The position numbers were made by a program, and so were the translations under genes. 64,000 nucleotides of DNA, taken from contig OX344765.1 of NCBI GenBank assembly GCA_947034895.1, positions 17,737,001 to 17,801,000 on the forward strand, in the 5' to 3' direction. Of the stretch, positions 36,600 to 48,874 are shown in pieces. Every line of letters starts with the position of its first letter. The stretch's first letter is position 1. This stretch comes from Rhytidiadelphus loreus. Its lineage: Eukaryota; Streptophyta; Bryopsida; Hypnales; Hylocomiaceae. A model generated the notes under the pieces. It was given only the letters and a program-made list of their open reading frames with translations. It was not told where the DNA came from and made no database searches.

Positions 36600-39500
36600 C
36601 TAGACAGAGTGGACGCCGGACACCGAGGCATCTCCGTGGTCTGAAACGTCGTCGCCTTTGCCGTCTCGCCCTCCTGCGCGGTCGACGTCTTCATCTTCGT
36701 CCTTGTCCTCGTCGTCCTTGTCCTCTTCCTTGTCCTCGTTGTCCTTGTCCTCGTCCTCGTCCTTCTCCTTCTCCACTTCCGAGTCGGAGTCGCTTCCATC
36801 GCGGAGGTTGAGGGCGCCCTCTTGTGATTCCTCCTTGCCCTCTCTTTCATCATCCGAAGACTCGCTCTCCACGGGGTCAGGGTCTTGGAGCCTCCGTGTC
36901 TGAGACTTGGGGTCGTAGATGAAGTCGAGGGTGTGTAGCTGCGGCACCAAGATGTCGGGCCACATCTGTGTACCGATTCGAGCGTGCACGCTCTGGCGCA
37001 GGAGGCACTTATCGGTGGGGCGCACGAAGGAGACAGAGCTCCGACACAACATCTGCAGTGCCAAACAAGTCACACGGCATGAATTCTCCGAATGACGCAT
37101 TCAGACGGTCAGATGAGCTCTACATTGGAAGCGAGAAAGGGAAGGAGTGGAGAGCTTACCGAGCACGCGGAGACGGGCTTGGATCCCGCAAAGACGAGCA
37201 TGATCGTTCCCTGGTCCCTGCAGAACTTGTCGATGAAGCGGAGGTACACTTCGTACCGCAGTTCGCGATTCGTCAAGATCCAGGGGTTATCGTGGCGACA
37301 GAGCTCCCGGGTCTTGTACTTGACGTCATCCGTCGCCAGAGGCTTGTCCTCGACAGCCGAGAGTCGGGGAATCGGTTCCCCGACATTGACAAGTGGGGAG
37401 TTCGTGAAATGCCTCATGGTCTGCTGAATGTACATGACCCTGTCCTTCCCCCTGGTGTAATAGTTCGGCTCGCCCTTGGAATACACGTACGTCGCGATGC
37501 GCCGAGTGTTATGCTCGGGGAAGAATTTCTCGAGCGCCTGTTCCACTCCCACCACCCTCTCGGCGCCCATGATGAGCATCCACGTGTGGACCCCCTTGGC
37601 CATGGTATTTTGGGAGACCCGCGCGACTTGTTTGATGATTTTCTCGTACGCGTAGTGAATCTCCATATTCCCGACCGCCGGGAACAGGCGGAAATCCATA
37701 ATCCCCACCTCGCAGAAGCGAATGTTGGTGGGTCCGTCCACGTATTCCACCCATTCGCGCTTCTGCTTCACGTAGACAAAGGGATCGAACACCCTCCTGA
37801 CACGATCCCACCGGCAGACCGTGGCCCGCGCACACCTCTTGACGGTGTTGCAGCGTTCGTTGTTGGTGAGCAGTCGCTAGATCATGGCGACGACGTCCGA
37901 GGGAGCAACCATCGTTTTCTTCCCCGAGCCACATTGGTGCCTGAGCCACTTCTGCCCAATGTGCATGGCGGCCCACATGTTGTGCCCCCGAATGCACAGC
38001 AGCGCCTTGAACTCCCGCCAGGCTTTAAGGACGACCTCCCCCTAGGAAATCACCTCCTTGGCCTTGTCGATGCCCAGGACGTCAGCCTTCTCCTTCATCT
38101 CGAAGATGAGCACGGCCTTGTGCTTCTTGTTGGTGCACCACTGGGCGAAGGGAATGGCCGCCGTCCAACTGGTCGGCCTCTTCAGGTAGACCTTGGGCGG
38201 CGTCTCCAGGATTCTGCTCGCGAGCTCGCCTACGGCAGCGTCATCCATCCCCAGAAGGTTCTTCATCTGGTTGTAATTGATCGCCATGAACTTGTAGATC
38301 TTGGAGCCCCCTTTCCCGTCCGGAATTTGGTTGAACGGGACGCCGGTGTCGATGTCGTGCAGTGCCCCGGACTCGTGCTTCTGGAAGACCTCTTGCCAAC
38401 TGGTCCAGGTCGCATTTGAGGCCATGACGATCTTCCGGTCGCCCATCTTGTCGAAGTCCCAGGTCCTCCCCCCTCCGTTTCGGTGCTTGGCGCTCCCCAC
38501 CGCCTCGAAGCTTTGGTGTGCCTTCTCCTTGAAATCCTGGACACGCATCGGCGCGGTGAGTATGTGTCGTGATTTGACCGCGCAGTCTAAACTGTCCCCG
38601 AACAATCCACGACACCAAGTGGCGTCGAGGTCGGAATATCGCGGGATCAGACCGCGTGGTCCGAAGTGACCATGAATCAGAAAGGTGACGAGCGTAACGA
38701 GGACAATGGGAGCCTACCGATATGGAATGGGACGGAATTGCATCACTGGGATTCAGACCGCGCGGTCTGAAATGTGTAGGGAAGTCGTGCGTACCTCATA
38801 GACCTTCGGGTCCTCCCCTTCAATGATGACCTTCGCGTTCTTCCGATGTTGCGCAGGCTTGCCCGCGTTTTCCCAGAGGTGGCGAACATGCATGAGTGTT
38901 GCCGGCAGGGACGACAAGTACGGGCCCGCGACGTTTCCGTCGTTGCACTTGGACGACAACGCGTGGAGGTGGTCCTTGTTCTGGGACCACACGATTTCGC
39001 ACGTCCACCTGTGCATTTTGGCGACGACCTTCTCATCGTCGACGGTAGTGTTTCCGGAGATGATGTCCTTGGCGGCCATCCAGGTGTGCTGCCCGTTGAT
39101 GATGAGCAGCGGCCGCGCCTTCCAGCAATCCGCCCAGCATGTCGGTCTGGTGCGCGTGTCCGGCATGACGGTGAGGATTTGCTTGGCATAGTTCACCTTC
39201 ACCATCCTGTCCAGGACTGCCAAGACGCCGTCATTCTCGAGGGGCCTCACGATGATTCCCGACTCCTCCTGGGCATTCACCATGTCGGCCACGTCCAACT
39301 CGAAGTACTGTCCCCGACCGAATATGTACATGTACGAGGACAGTTCCTTGAACACCTTGTTGGCCGCCGCTTCGGCCTTGAGGCGCGTTCGCGTTTCCAA
39401 CTCGACGCTGCGTCGCGGATTGCGCTTGTACTCCGCGGGCACGGACACGCTAGCCGGGACGGCGTCGGCATCGAAGGGCAGGGTTCGTGGATTCTTGGTC

Positions 39501-40476
39501 CACTTCCCGTTCACCTTCTTGATCGCAATCTTCTGCGCCTCTTCCTCGGACACCTCTGCCGGTTCCGTATTGGCCTCGTGGGTCGATGAGCTGGGGGTGC
39601 CATGCGATTCCTCGGCCACGCGTCTCGTCCGGACCCAGCGCCCCGCATCTTCTTCCGAGGATGCTTGCGTCGCCACGGGCGGGCCCGCTGACTTCCGTTT
39701 CACGGCCTTCTGTTTAGACCGAGAAGTCGGCGCTGTGGTGGCTCGGCCCGCCGACTGAGTCGCCTGTGGCGGTCGTTGGATGGATCCACGCGCCGGTGGG
39801 AGTGGGTCGGTACGCTCGGACGCTCCAGCAAGGGCCGACGCAGGGGGGGCCGGCTGCGCGTTCCCGCTCCCGACGCCTTGGCGACATTCTTGGCGGACCC
39901 CTCTGGCGAAGCCATTGGTCGACTTCCTTCACCCTGGCAGACGTTCAAGGGCGACACACTCAGTGATTTGTTGTGAATGGCAAACGCTTTGGCGACGTAC
40001 GAGTTGGCTACCTTTTCGGTCTCGTGGAAGTCACTAGAGACGGCTTCGTAGTGCGATTGGGTTTCGGCCATCAAGAGTTGATATGCACGAGGGACGGACG
40101 CGTAATTCTTCATGAGGCGTTTGCTACAGAAGGTCATCTCATTTTCTACACGGATGGCGATGACTCCGAATGCATTATTACTGGCATTCACCACGTCGAC
40201 GAGAATGGCCTCCCTCATCACATGAACATTCACGAGTACCAAAGTGGAGAAGGATTTCCATCGAGGATCCCCCGTCTTCGTGAATCCCAGCTCCAGATTG
40301 AAGATGGGGGAACCCATCAGGAAATTCAGTTCGATCGTCCACAATGACTTGGACGCAACGAACTCCAAGGGGAATTTCTTTTCGATGTGTAGCTTCCAGG
40401 ACTCGTGGATTCGGTCAGTCGAGATGGGCCTCAAGTAGCCCGCAAGCGGTAGACTACTCTCCAGGAATGACTCCAT
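36600..40476 (-). pseudogene. Gene A: ParB-like plus DNA-methyltransferase-like protein
   Basis: Exons 40476-38795, 38536-37160 and 37052-36600, with GT-AG introns of 258 and 107 bp and phase-0 joins, about 1,170 aa. Exon 1 has an unrecognised N-terminal region, a basic Pro/Ala-rich linker, then FELDVADMV...GIIVRPLENDG and LLIINGQHTWMAAKDI (near 39090). This resembles the ParB/Srx fold, where a strand ends in (D/N)GQHR. Exon 2 ends GTIMLVFAGSKPVSACS and exon 3 begins MLCRSSVSF. Together they look like motif I of a permuted amino-methyltransferase (DxFAGSG...A...gR...E.D), with the Asp and a Gly changed. The rest of exon 3 is an Asp/Glu/Lys-rich tail (36685-36800). Damage: a 1-nt loss in a run of seven C (39843-39849, plus strand G), and amber codons at 38042-38044 and 37877-37879. 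ParB-methyltransferase pairs are known in phages and some eukaryotic elements. The enzyme here is probably dead. Confidence 0.55.
38537..38794 (-). other. Intron 1 of gene A, holding three palindromes
   Basis: Bounded by GAG|GTACGC and GTGTCCAG|GAT on the minus strand. Contains palindromes at 38572-38591, 38646-38665 and 38752-38771. The upstream exon frame read into the intron ends SDRAV-stop inside the palindrome at 38752, so unspliced product would stop there. Confidence 0.6.
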
Positions 40477-40502
40477 GCCATTGTCCACAAGCAGTACTTC
40501 AA

Positions 40503-42003
40503 ATCAGACCGCGCGGTCTAAATTGGACGACTCAGGAGATTGCTACACGCCCAGCATGCAGTGGTCATGCGATGCACTAACGAGTTGAGGATTCATTTCC
40601 TACGGTCGTTGACGATCTATTGCATTCTAGCGTACTTCTGATAGGACAATACTCCTTCATGCTATGCTGAGTCCATGGCGTGGTTTTGACCGCGCAGTCT
40701 AAACCAGGGACACGATTCATAGCCTAGACAGACCAGGCTAGCATGACGGTATTTCTACAATGACTGCTGCTCGAGGTTTTGACCGCGCGGTCTAAAACGC
40801 CTTCCCTTTCTATTCGGCTGATGACGATGCTCCTCGCTACGGGACCCTGCGAACGACATTATTTTCGTCTCGCCCATCACCTGGAACTGTCCTTCATCTA
40901 TTAGATCGGACCGCGCGGTCTGATCCTGTCATTCCTAAGTCTACCCCGTATGCGGCGAGAATTAACAGATACTGATCGCAGGGTCGACAACCATTACTTC
41001 TGTTATCTTGGGCAGGGATTGGCGTAGGTCCTTTATTCGTCATCCGTCAAGGATTTGACCGCGCGGTCTGATTTACTCCTGTGGAGGCTCTGCACAATGC
41101 TACCAGCCATCGTGGCGTCTAGTTCCTTTTACTCTTTATCCAATCCCTCATGAATCGATCCTACAATACTAAAAGTATTAGGTTTTGACCACGCTGTGTG
41201 ATCCATGTGTAATGCTTATTCATGGTGCGTGATTAGATGAACATGCAGAGGCCCTCTATTCGTGATGCATCTTTGGATATGGTTTAGACCGCGCGGTCTG
41301 AATTTGCCAACATTCGGTTATTACTTAGACGTACCCACTAATATAGTGCATCCCCCCTGGCTGGGTTACTAGTTGGCATACAATGGGTCTAAATTATTGG
41401 AGGCGTTGACAATGGATCAGTCATGACAACACTACATGAACGCATTTACCTTTGAGGATATCTTCTAGCCGCTCGGTCTGGTCGGTCCGTTCCCATCTAT
41501 TTTATGGCCGGGGGACCAGTTTAGACCGCGCAGTCTGAACCAGTATCTAGAGAAACGTGGACTAATTGGATCAGTAATTCGTCCTTGACATTCTGTAGAC
41601 GTTTTATCACTTTTGACCGCACGGTCTAATCCTATATTTAGAATATCGTGACATAATTTGATCAGTAGTTCGTCCAGAACATTTTAGGAGCGGTGCATCA
41701 CTTTAGACCGCGCGGTCTGAACCTGTATATATACTAACTTGACAATGTCGATCGGCAATTAGTCCAGGTCATTTTGGGGACAGTTCATTACTTCAGACCG
41801 CGCGGTCTGAAACTACTTCAACTTGATTGATATGAAGTTGGATAGGTCTAGAATTCGTCCAACATTTTGAGGAAATTGCATCAAGAATTCACTTCAGACC
41901 GCGCGGTCTGAAACTATTTTACCTAATGCTCTCAGAAATTTCTACGTCGACAACTCCGGGCCATTTCAGGGACGCCGGAACACTTTAGACCGCGCGGTCT
42001 GAA
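40503..42003. repeat. Palindrome array, 14 copies in 1.5 kb
   Basis: Copies start at 40503, 40684, 40777, 40905, 41053, 41183 (degenerate), 41283, 41464 (degenerate), 41520, 41612, 41702, 41792, 41893 and 41984. The last six are spaced 92, 90, 90, 101 and 91 bp. Their spacers share only traces (AATTCGTCC, CATTTTGRGGA, TCACTT), whereas the 12-bp core GACCGCGCGGTC is mostly intact. The array lies directly upstream of gene A; the first copy is 27 bp before its ATG. A role as promoter, operator or transposase-binding region is inference. Confidence 0.9.
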
Positions 42004-42410
42004 ACATGGATGGGGCCACATACACTGCACGGTTATAGGTGCCTCTTCTAAATTTCCGCAACATTCACAACTGAGAATAGATTTTGCAGACAGCTTACCT
42101 CAATTGTGCAGTTCAGATTGCTGTGGATGTCGTGACTCCAATGAAAGCAGCAACACGACAATGTTCGAATGCCACTGATCGCCAATGAAACCAGATTCTC
42201 AGCAATTCGATGACGCCAAGGACTGCAGATTCTTAACAATTCGTCAATGGTACAAACAAACAAATGAATGAATGCAAGCACGAGAACACAAACAATGAAA
42301 TCACGAGAACACAAACCCATACAATGCCTACCATGATAGAATACTAAACTCTGAAAACACAGAAAGCACACAGAAAGCCAAGCACACGAAAGCTTAGAAT
42401 TCTGGAACGA

Positions 42411-42932
42411 TTGGGTCTACTTCTACGGTGCCATGGAAAGCCAGGCACACGGAAAGCCAGAAGATCAGCCAGGCACACGAAAGATCAGCCAAGCACACAA
42501 GAAGATCAGCCAGGCACACGGAAAGTCAAAAAAAAGGTCCACAAGCATACCTGCGCAGCTCCAGCAGAAGAACACCGCCCCAGCAGAAAAACAACGCTCC
42601 AGCTAGCCGAACGCTTCGCCGATCAGTCAAACCAGTCTCCTCCACAGCATACAAAACCAACGACAGAAATGACGAACAAGCAAGACAGAGGAAGGAGGAA
42701 CAACAGAAACGCTAAACAACAAAAAAAACGCACACGAAAAGGAGTAACAGCGACAACAATTGACGAAACGCGGAGCAACAGTGAGGAACGCGAAGAAAAC
42801 AAAAGACTCAGCGAAACCCTAGCCGACGGAGAAGACGACCGACCGAGCCTCCCAAATACCGAACCTGCATCGAGCCTCCAAGCTGGTACGGAGCTCCTCC
42901 GAGCCTGCACGCGCATCCCGAAGCAGTCCTGA
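42411..42932 (+). CDS. Basic low-complexity open frame, doubtful
   Basis: 173-codon frame, Arg/Lys/Gln/Glu-rich, over a stretch with short tandem words (AAGCCAGGCACACGGAAAG, AAGATCAGCC). The composition follows the repeat, there is no ATG context or splice evidence, and the opposite strand is also open. It may instead be the leader of a transcript starting near 43 kb on the minus strand. Confidence 0.15.
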   Translation: MGLLLRCHGKPGTRKARRSARHTKDQPSTQEDQPGTRKVKKKVHKHTCAAPAEEHRPSRKTTLQLAERFADQSNQSPPQHTKPTTEMTNKQDRGRRNNRNAKQQKKRTRKGVTATTIDETRSNSEEREENKRLSETLADGEDDRPSLPNTEPASSLQAGTELLRACTRIPKQS

Positions 42933-43069
42933 GCCTCCCACGAACCTGCGCACACCACACGAAGCTGCCCCAAAGTAATCATGTTTAATGGTCAGTTTAG
43001 GGTTATAACAGTGGGACTTAAAAGCGAGCTTAGAAGGGACCAATGAAGGGCGGCTCTGCCTTTTTCATA

Positions 43070-46000
43070 GGCTTTCGTGGTCCGGAAAAAAAAAAGGGAG
43101 CTCTTTACAAAAAGAGAAATACATGTGCAACCTAACACAAGTAGTTTCGTATTTTTCTAAGCGTTTGTTAATTACTTATAAATTTGCAAAGATGGAAGAT
43201 ATAAGCAAGTACTCGTGGACATAGGTCTCCCAAAATACGTCCACTTGCAACTTGTACAGAAATGTGAGGAAATCAATGACAATGATTCACTCCTTCAATA
43301 CAAAAATAATTTTTCCTCCAAGCGATGAATTCAATTGATAAAGCTCAGTGCTCCGTTGAAGAATCACCCCATCTCTATTTTGCACTTAAAAATAGGGGTG
43401 GTTTGAAGAAAAGGGGTGCTCTTAGAACACACATTGTCGACCTTAAATCAACCCTAGTTTTTTCAATCAATTCACCCAAAAGCCCATTTTCCTAAATTCA
43501 AGGAAGTTGTACAATATTAAAGAAGCTCTAGGATATTGGAGGCACGTTTCTATGAATCCTCAATCCTAGAAAATAAAGATTTGGGATGGGCTTGGAAAAA
43601 AATTAGGAACATGAAAATCATAATCAATCATTTCCAAAATTGGATTTCGAATGCTAAAATGAACTTCCAAAATATTTGGATCATTTGCACTTGGCACTGA
43701 TGGACAAACATGAAAGGGACTGGCAACATACTCAAAATAGGCCATATGTACATTAACTCTTATTCAAATCTCACAACTCACATGCACTCGTGCACTGCCT
43801 ACAAATTAAATCAACGATTACAACATGTATATTATGCTTAGTTCTAGAAGGGGGAAGAATTTGCTTAATTGGAGAGGATTAGGAGTTCTACTTATTCTTA
43901 ATCAATCATTTAAAATGTACTTCAGAAGATCGAGGTATTTACCAACTCACACAGGAAATCTTCAACCAAAATACAAAAAATACAAAAGGCATAAGGGTTG
44001 CTTTGTAACCTCATAAATGTCCACAATAAACTTATGCATCGGTATTTATGTAGCATAAATTGTAAAGGGTCATTTAAGGCATTGATTTTTGAGAATTAAG
44101 GAAAGCAACTCAAACTCCAACAAGGCTCTAGAAGCAAACATGATTTAGAAGTACATTTCAATGTACCCGTTTTAGAAGGGGTTTTGTTTTGATGACCATT
44201 TTTTGTGAACTTCAAGAATTTGTAACTAATTTTACAAAGCTTGAAAAAATAGGAAGTGACTTCGGTTAGATGTCTATTCTACTTGTCTGTTGAGGGAAAT
44301 TTACTACAAAATATTTAAAAATGTTTCACTTCCCAAATTTCAATTTTAGCCTTGAATTGGTTGATTTGTGAACCTCCTATCTCATTTATAGCAATTTGTA
44401 CCGTTGGATGAGTTTCATATTTTGTTAGGTTGAAGAATCTCCCTTATGGAAACACCTTGTACAGTTTGATATAAGACTGCATCTTTGCAATGGACACAAA
44501 ATTCAGTTTCTAGAAAAACCTGGCCCGCCCCTCAAATCAACCACGGTCACTAAAGGGTTAACTTCCTTAGTGACCAAAACGTGGTCACTTTGATTTCTAA
44601 AGTACTTATTCAATTATTCGCAATATTCAAATGATATGGCACTTCTAGGGATCCTTCGGAGAATCAAATTCATTTGGTCATCTTTCGGTACAATTGGATG
44701 TACATAACTAGCTTTTATGTAAAAAGAAAATCCCAAACTTTGAGTGTTTGGGTACTTACCCCGATAAAGCAACAGGTTGGGGGATTTGGTCAATGAAAGC
44801 ATATATTACACCACTAACTTGTCCATCCGCCAACTAATGCTTGGCGCTAGCAGGGTTAGAGCTTCATTTCCTCCATGTATTGTATAATCCTATTTAATGG
44901 TCAAGCAACCACGTTATAATCACTTCAGCGTCTGCGATAAAAAGAACACAAAATGCGACCGTGAAGAATTGGTACTCAATCCTGTTCATAAATAGTTATA
45001 TATTTTTCCACTCATAACACACCATTCTAAAACGAAAAAAAAAGAATTTAGAATTTTGCAACTATCATATTTCTTGTGAACTAAATCCAAAAATACTTGA
45101 TATATAATTTGAAAACACAATACTGGGTACTTAGAAATATAACGAACTTACTAGGATGGTTTATTAAATTTGGGATTTTGTTATCTTAATTTGTTTGTTT
45201 GAATTATTGTGTTTCGTTGTTGCTATTCTAGAAGTGGAGGTATTTTAATCTAGATCAATGTACCAACTCTTCTCAATTTCCAACATCTGAAACTGTGTCC
45301 GAAATTGTACCTGGCCAAGTTGTTGTTCCTCCTACACTTCACAACAATTATGTGAGTCTATTTGGGATATCAAAGAATGCAACATGGCTTGCTCTCTAAA
45401 CTTGTCACCATTCTTTCATTTATGAAAATTGAAACTTACACAATTCTATTAATGTACCATGATGCACAAATTAATTTCTTCTCTTCTTCGATTTTATTCA
45501 CCATTGCATTCATATCTCCTATTTTTTTTAAATCAAGAGATTTTCCAATACCCTATTTGATATATAATCCTATTTCAAGAATGAAATGTAGGCTGAAGTA
45601 GACATTTGAATCATATTTGATATTAATTTCTTCACTTAGTCTATCTTTTGAAGATGGAACAATAATTTCAAATCGTCACAGACTTAGACTCTTACATTAA
45701 CAAATTCTACACACAATGAGATTCCATCATAGAAAAGAAAAAATTGCAATTTATATCACACCTTGACGATTTGAAAAATGGATCTATACTAACTAAGACC
45801 TTATAGGGGTTCATGACATTGTTAGTAGCTCAAATATTATTGACACCTAGGAATTTTGAATATTGTGCTTTTATGTGAACGCTAAACAATTGATTTATAA
45901 CCATGATATTTTAAATAGCACATACGACAATAAACCAAAAATTTTCTTTCAAATTTTGAACAAGCTCAGTTATACGCTCATTAAGACAAACGTACAAATA

Positions 46001-48840
46001 CCTTCCATCAGCCCTAAGAAGATCCATGCTACTACAAAATAGTGACCAACAAAAATGAAATTTGCTTCACCTAAGCTATTTCTACATATAATGAATTATT
46101 TGTTATGAACAAATTTTTGTTTCGAAAATCTAAACAAGTCTACAGACTTACAAATCAAGACGGAAGTATTGATACCCTTTCATTGACTTGGAGAAGATCC
46201 ATGATGCTATAAGACAATGTTCAACGAAAATAAAATTCAATGTGATAAAGATCATTAGATATAAAAATAATTATTATCAACCATGTTTTTTTTCTAAAAT
46301 CGAAACAAGTCTAACAACAATGCATTAAGAGAAAATTATTAGTACCCTCCCATCAACCATTCAATCCTAAGAGGACCCTTGTTGCTATAAGATCGTAATC
46401 AATCATTATTCTATATGAACTTATTTCCATCTCCATTCATCTTTCACATCAATTGAGTTCATGATTGTTATAATTTCTACTTCTAATATTTTAAGAAACA
46501 TTGGAAATTTTGAATTCTACAAAACCACGGTAATAGGTTCACGGCAATAGGTCTATAGTAATAGATACGATAATCCACTAAAAATAGAAGATTTTGATCA
46601 AAAATTTCAGATGGATTTTTATTTTTAGCAATATTCTTAATTTTTTAGTACTTCTTTAAATTTTTGAACTTAACGCTCGCACAATCTTGCTCACCGCTTG
46701 AAATCTCATCATGCTCGTAGGCTCACAAACTAGCACCGCTGACTTTGGCAATTTTTTCAATTTCGACCGGGTAGTCTAAAATGTTCAAATGTCCTAGATT
46801 CGCACCTAGATTTCTTAGAACTTCATCATTTTTAAATGTCTGAAATCTACATGAGTCATAGATGGCACTTCTGTAGTTCAAAATACACCGCTTGAAATCT
46901 ATAGAGATCCTAGATTTCTGAAATCTATATAAATTCAAGATTGTTGAAATCTATACCTGTCCTAGATGTCACTTTTGTGGTTCGAACTAGGTACTTTGAA
47001 AATGGTACACAAAATATGGATAATGTGTACAGCATTAAAAAAATGGTATGTGCAAAAATTCAGACCTAAATTTTTTATTCTCTAAGAGTTATGCACGGTC
47101 AAAGAGGGTTGAAAAATGCAAGAAAATAGACAGTTTGAAATTTAATTCTTAAGAAACAGTAAAAAAATTCAAAAAATTCAAAAAAAAATCTATTTTTTCT
47201 AACTTATAGATACTCCTTTTCACCAATTTTCATTATTGGAAAAATAAAATTGTGTTCTCTACACTTGCGCAAAGGTAGTGCACTTTGAGCACATGTGGCA
47301 GATGGAAAATTATCTATTTTTAGAAAATCTTTGGTAAGGTTGTGTAACTCTAGTAGAAGTTCTAGTATACCAATTTTGAGCTTCAAATTCGTATTTTTGG
47401 GTGGAAAATAGTGCTAAAACCCTTCAAAATGGCCACGGTAGACATCCAATCGGGGGCAATTTAAAAATAGTAGAATAACTAAAAAAAAAAGCCTTAAAAA
47501 GTACTCAACATCTGAAACTACCACATGTACCTTCATTTCAAGTTTCATAGAAGATGGACACACGATGCAAAAGTTATGAGCAAAAAACCAGCTATCTAAG
47601 GTTCAGGGGACCAAAAAAACGTGAAGTGTTTCTTGCAATCACCCTATATCAAAAATCTTGTTCATTTTGCTTCTAATTATGTGAAAATGAAACAATTGAT
47701 TCATAACCATGACATTTCGAATAGCATATATACTACCCAAAAAAAAAAAAAAAATAGGTACACCTAAGGTCAATCACTCAATGATCAAACTCAATTGTCA
47801 TTTAAAAAATCATGGCTTTTTAAATGATTCTCACACATATGAACTTGATCATGTATCTCATAGCAAGATGTCTCATCCGATGCTTTTTAAATGCAAGTTT
47901 CTTGCTCACCTTTGTGCGTGAAGTTCAGAGCTTACTGTACCTTCTCTAAAGCTCACTCACAACTTGAGAAACTGAGTGTTATATTTCAGACTTATGAAGT
48001 TGAAGTTTTCCCGGAGTTGCAAGTGAACTCCAGCATTATCTAACTTGGATTATTTACAAATTCGATGTAACATGATTGTTCCAATACTACAAAATGATCG
48101 AGAGCTTCACTCTATGATGAGTTCCAAGGAAACGAGATATAACAAAGAAGCATAATTATATGAAATATACAACATAAAATGTGTTGAATTTCCAATGAAA
48201 AAGTAGACATTTATTCTATGAGATATCCTAGTAAGTGGAAAATATAGATGTAGAGCATTTGCGGCCCGCCCAACTATGGCTTGAGAAGATCGGTGCTAAT
48301 ATGCTCACATTTGTTGAAGTTGCCATTTCTTTGTATTCGTATATAATTAGACCAATTCATTGAGAGGCTTGTTGAAACACACCATCTGTAAGTCCAATAC
48401 TATTGCTGAAGAAAAGGTAGAATTATTTGAAAATTCTAAAGCTTAAAGAAACTCAGGATTCAACGTTGCTGAATGAATGACTGTGTGTAGTTAGAGGCTT
48501 GTTTTTTTGGATCATTCGGAGGCAACCCATTCTAAGTATTGAAATATGAGAGCCACCCCCCCTAGGTAGTTGAAACCCCGGATGCAAATATAGACCACCA
48601 TAACAAATCTTATATTCATAAAGTCCCAAAATAACTGACATTGGAAGGATTTGGATTGGAAGCCAGAAGTGAAAAACCAAGCAGTATAGATGATTGCCAT
48701 GAGTAGGAATTCACAGCATACATCTTTCGTTCTAGGAAAACAAGAGACTACGAACGGAATATGAAGCAATATAACAAGGGCAATGTCTTTTTTCTATAAA
48801 ACCTGTTCCCCATGCAATGCTACTCAGCAAGAGCTGATTC
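43070..48840. other. AT-rich block inside the transposon, no palindromes, no supported gene
   Basis: About 5.8 kb of host-like AT-rich DNA with no GC-rich exons. It holds only one highly degenerate palindrome (46761-46780, TTTCGACCGGGTAGTCTAAA). It splits the palindrome-bearing DNA at 29.6-42.0 kb from that at 50.1-54.5 kb and may be a later nested insertion. I could not find matching ends or a target duplication. Confidence 0.4.
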
Positions 48841-48874
48841 CTCATAGATACAGTGAGCCCGCAAAAAAGTGCGA

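Noticed and set aside
36968..38419. 483-codon plus-strand open frame
   Set aside because: It is antisense to gene A exons 2-3, has no recognisable domain, and the minus strand has matching splice sites and domain-like motifs. GC-rich DNA keeps antisense frames open.
40503..42003. CRISPR-like array
   Set aside because: The repeats are fully palindromic, the spacing is irregular in the left half, spacers show common ancestry, and the genome is eukaryotic with no cas-like genes.
46761..46780. Palindrome copy in the AT-rich block
   Set aside because: TTTCGACCGGGTAGTCTAAA has several core mismatches; too weak to count as a member.
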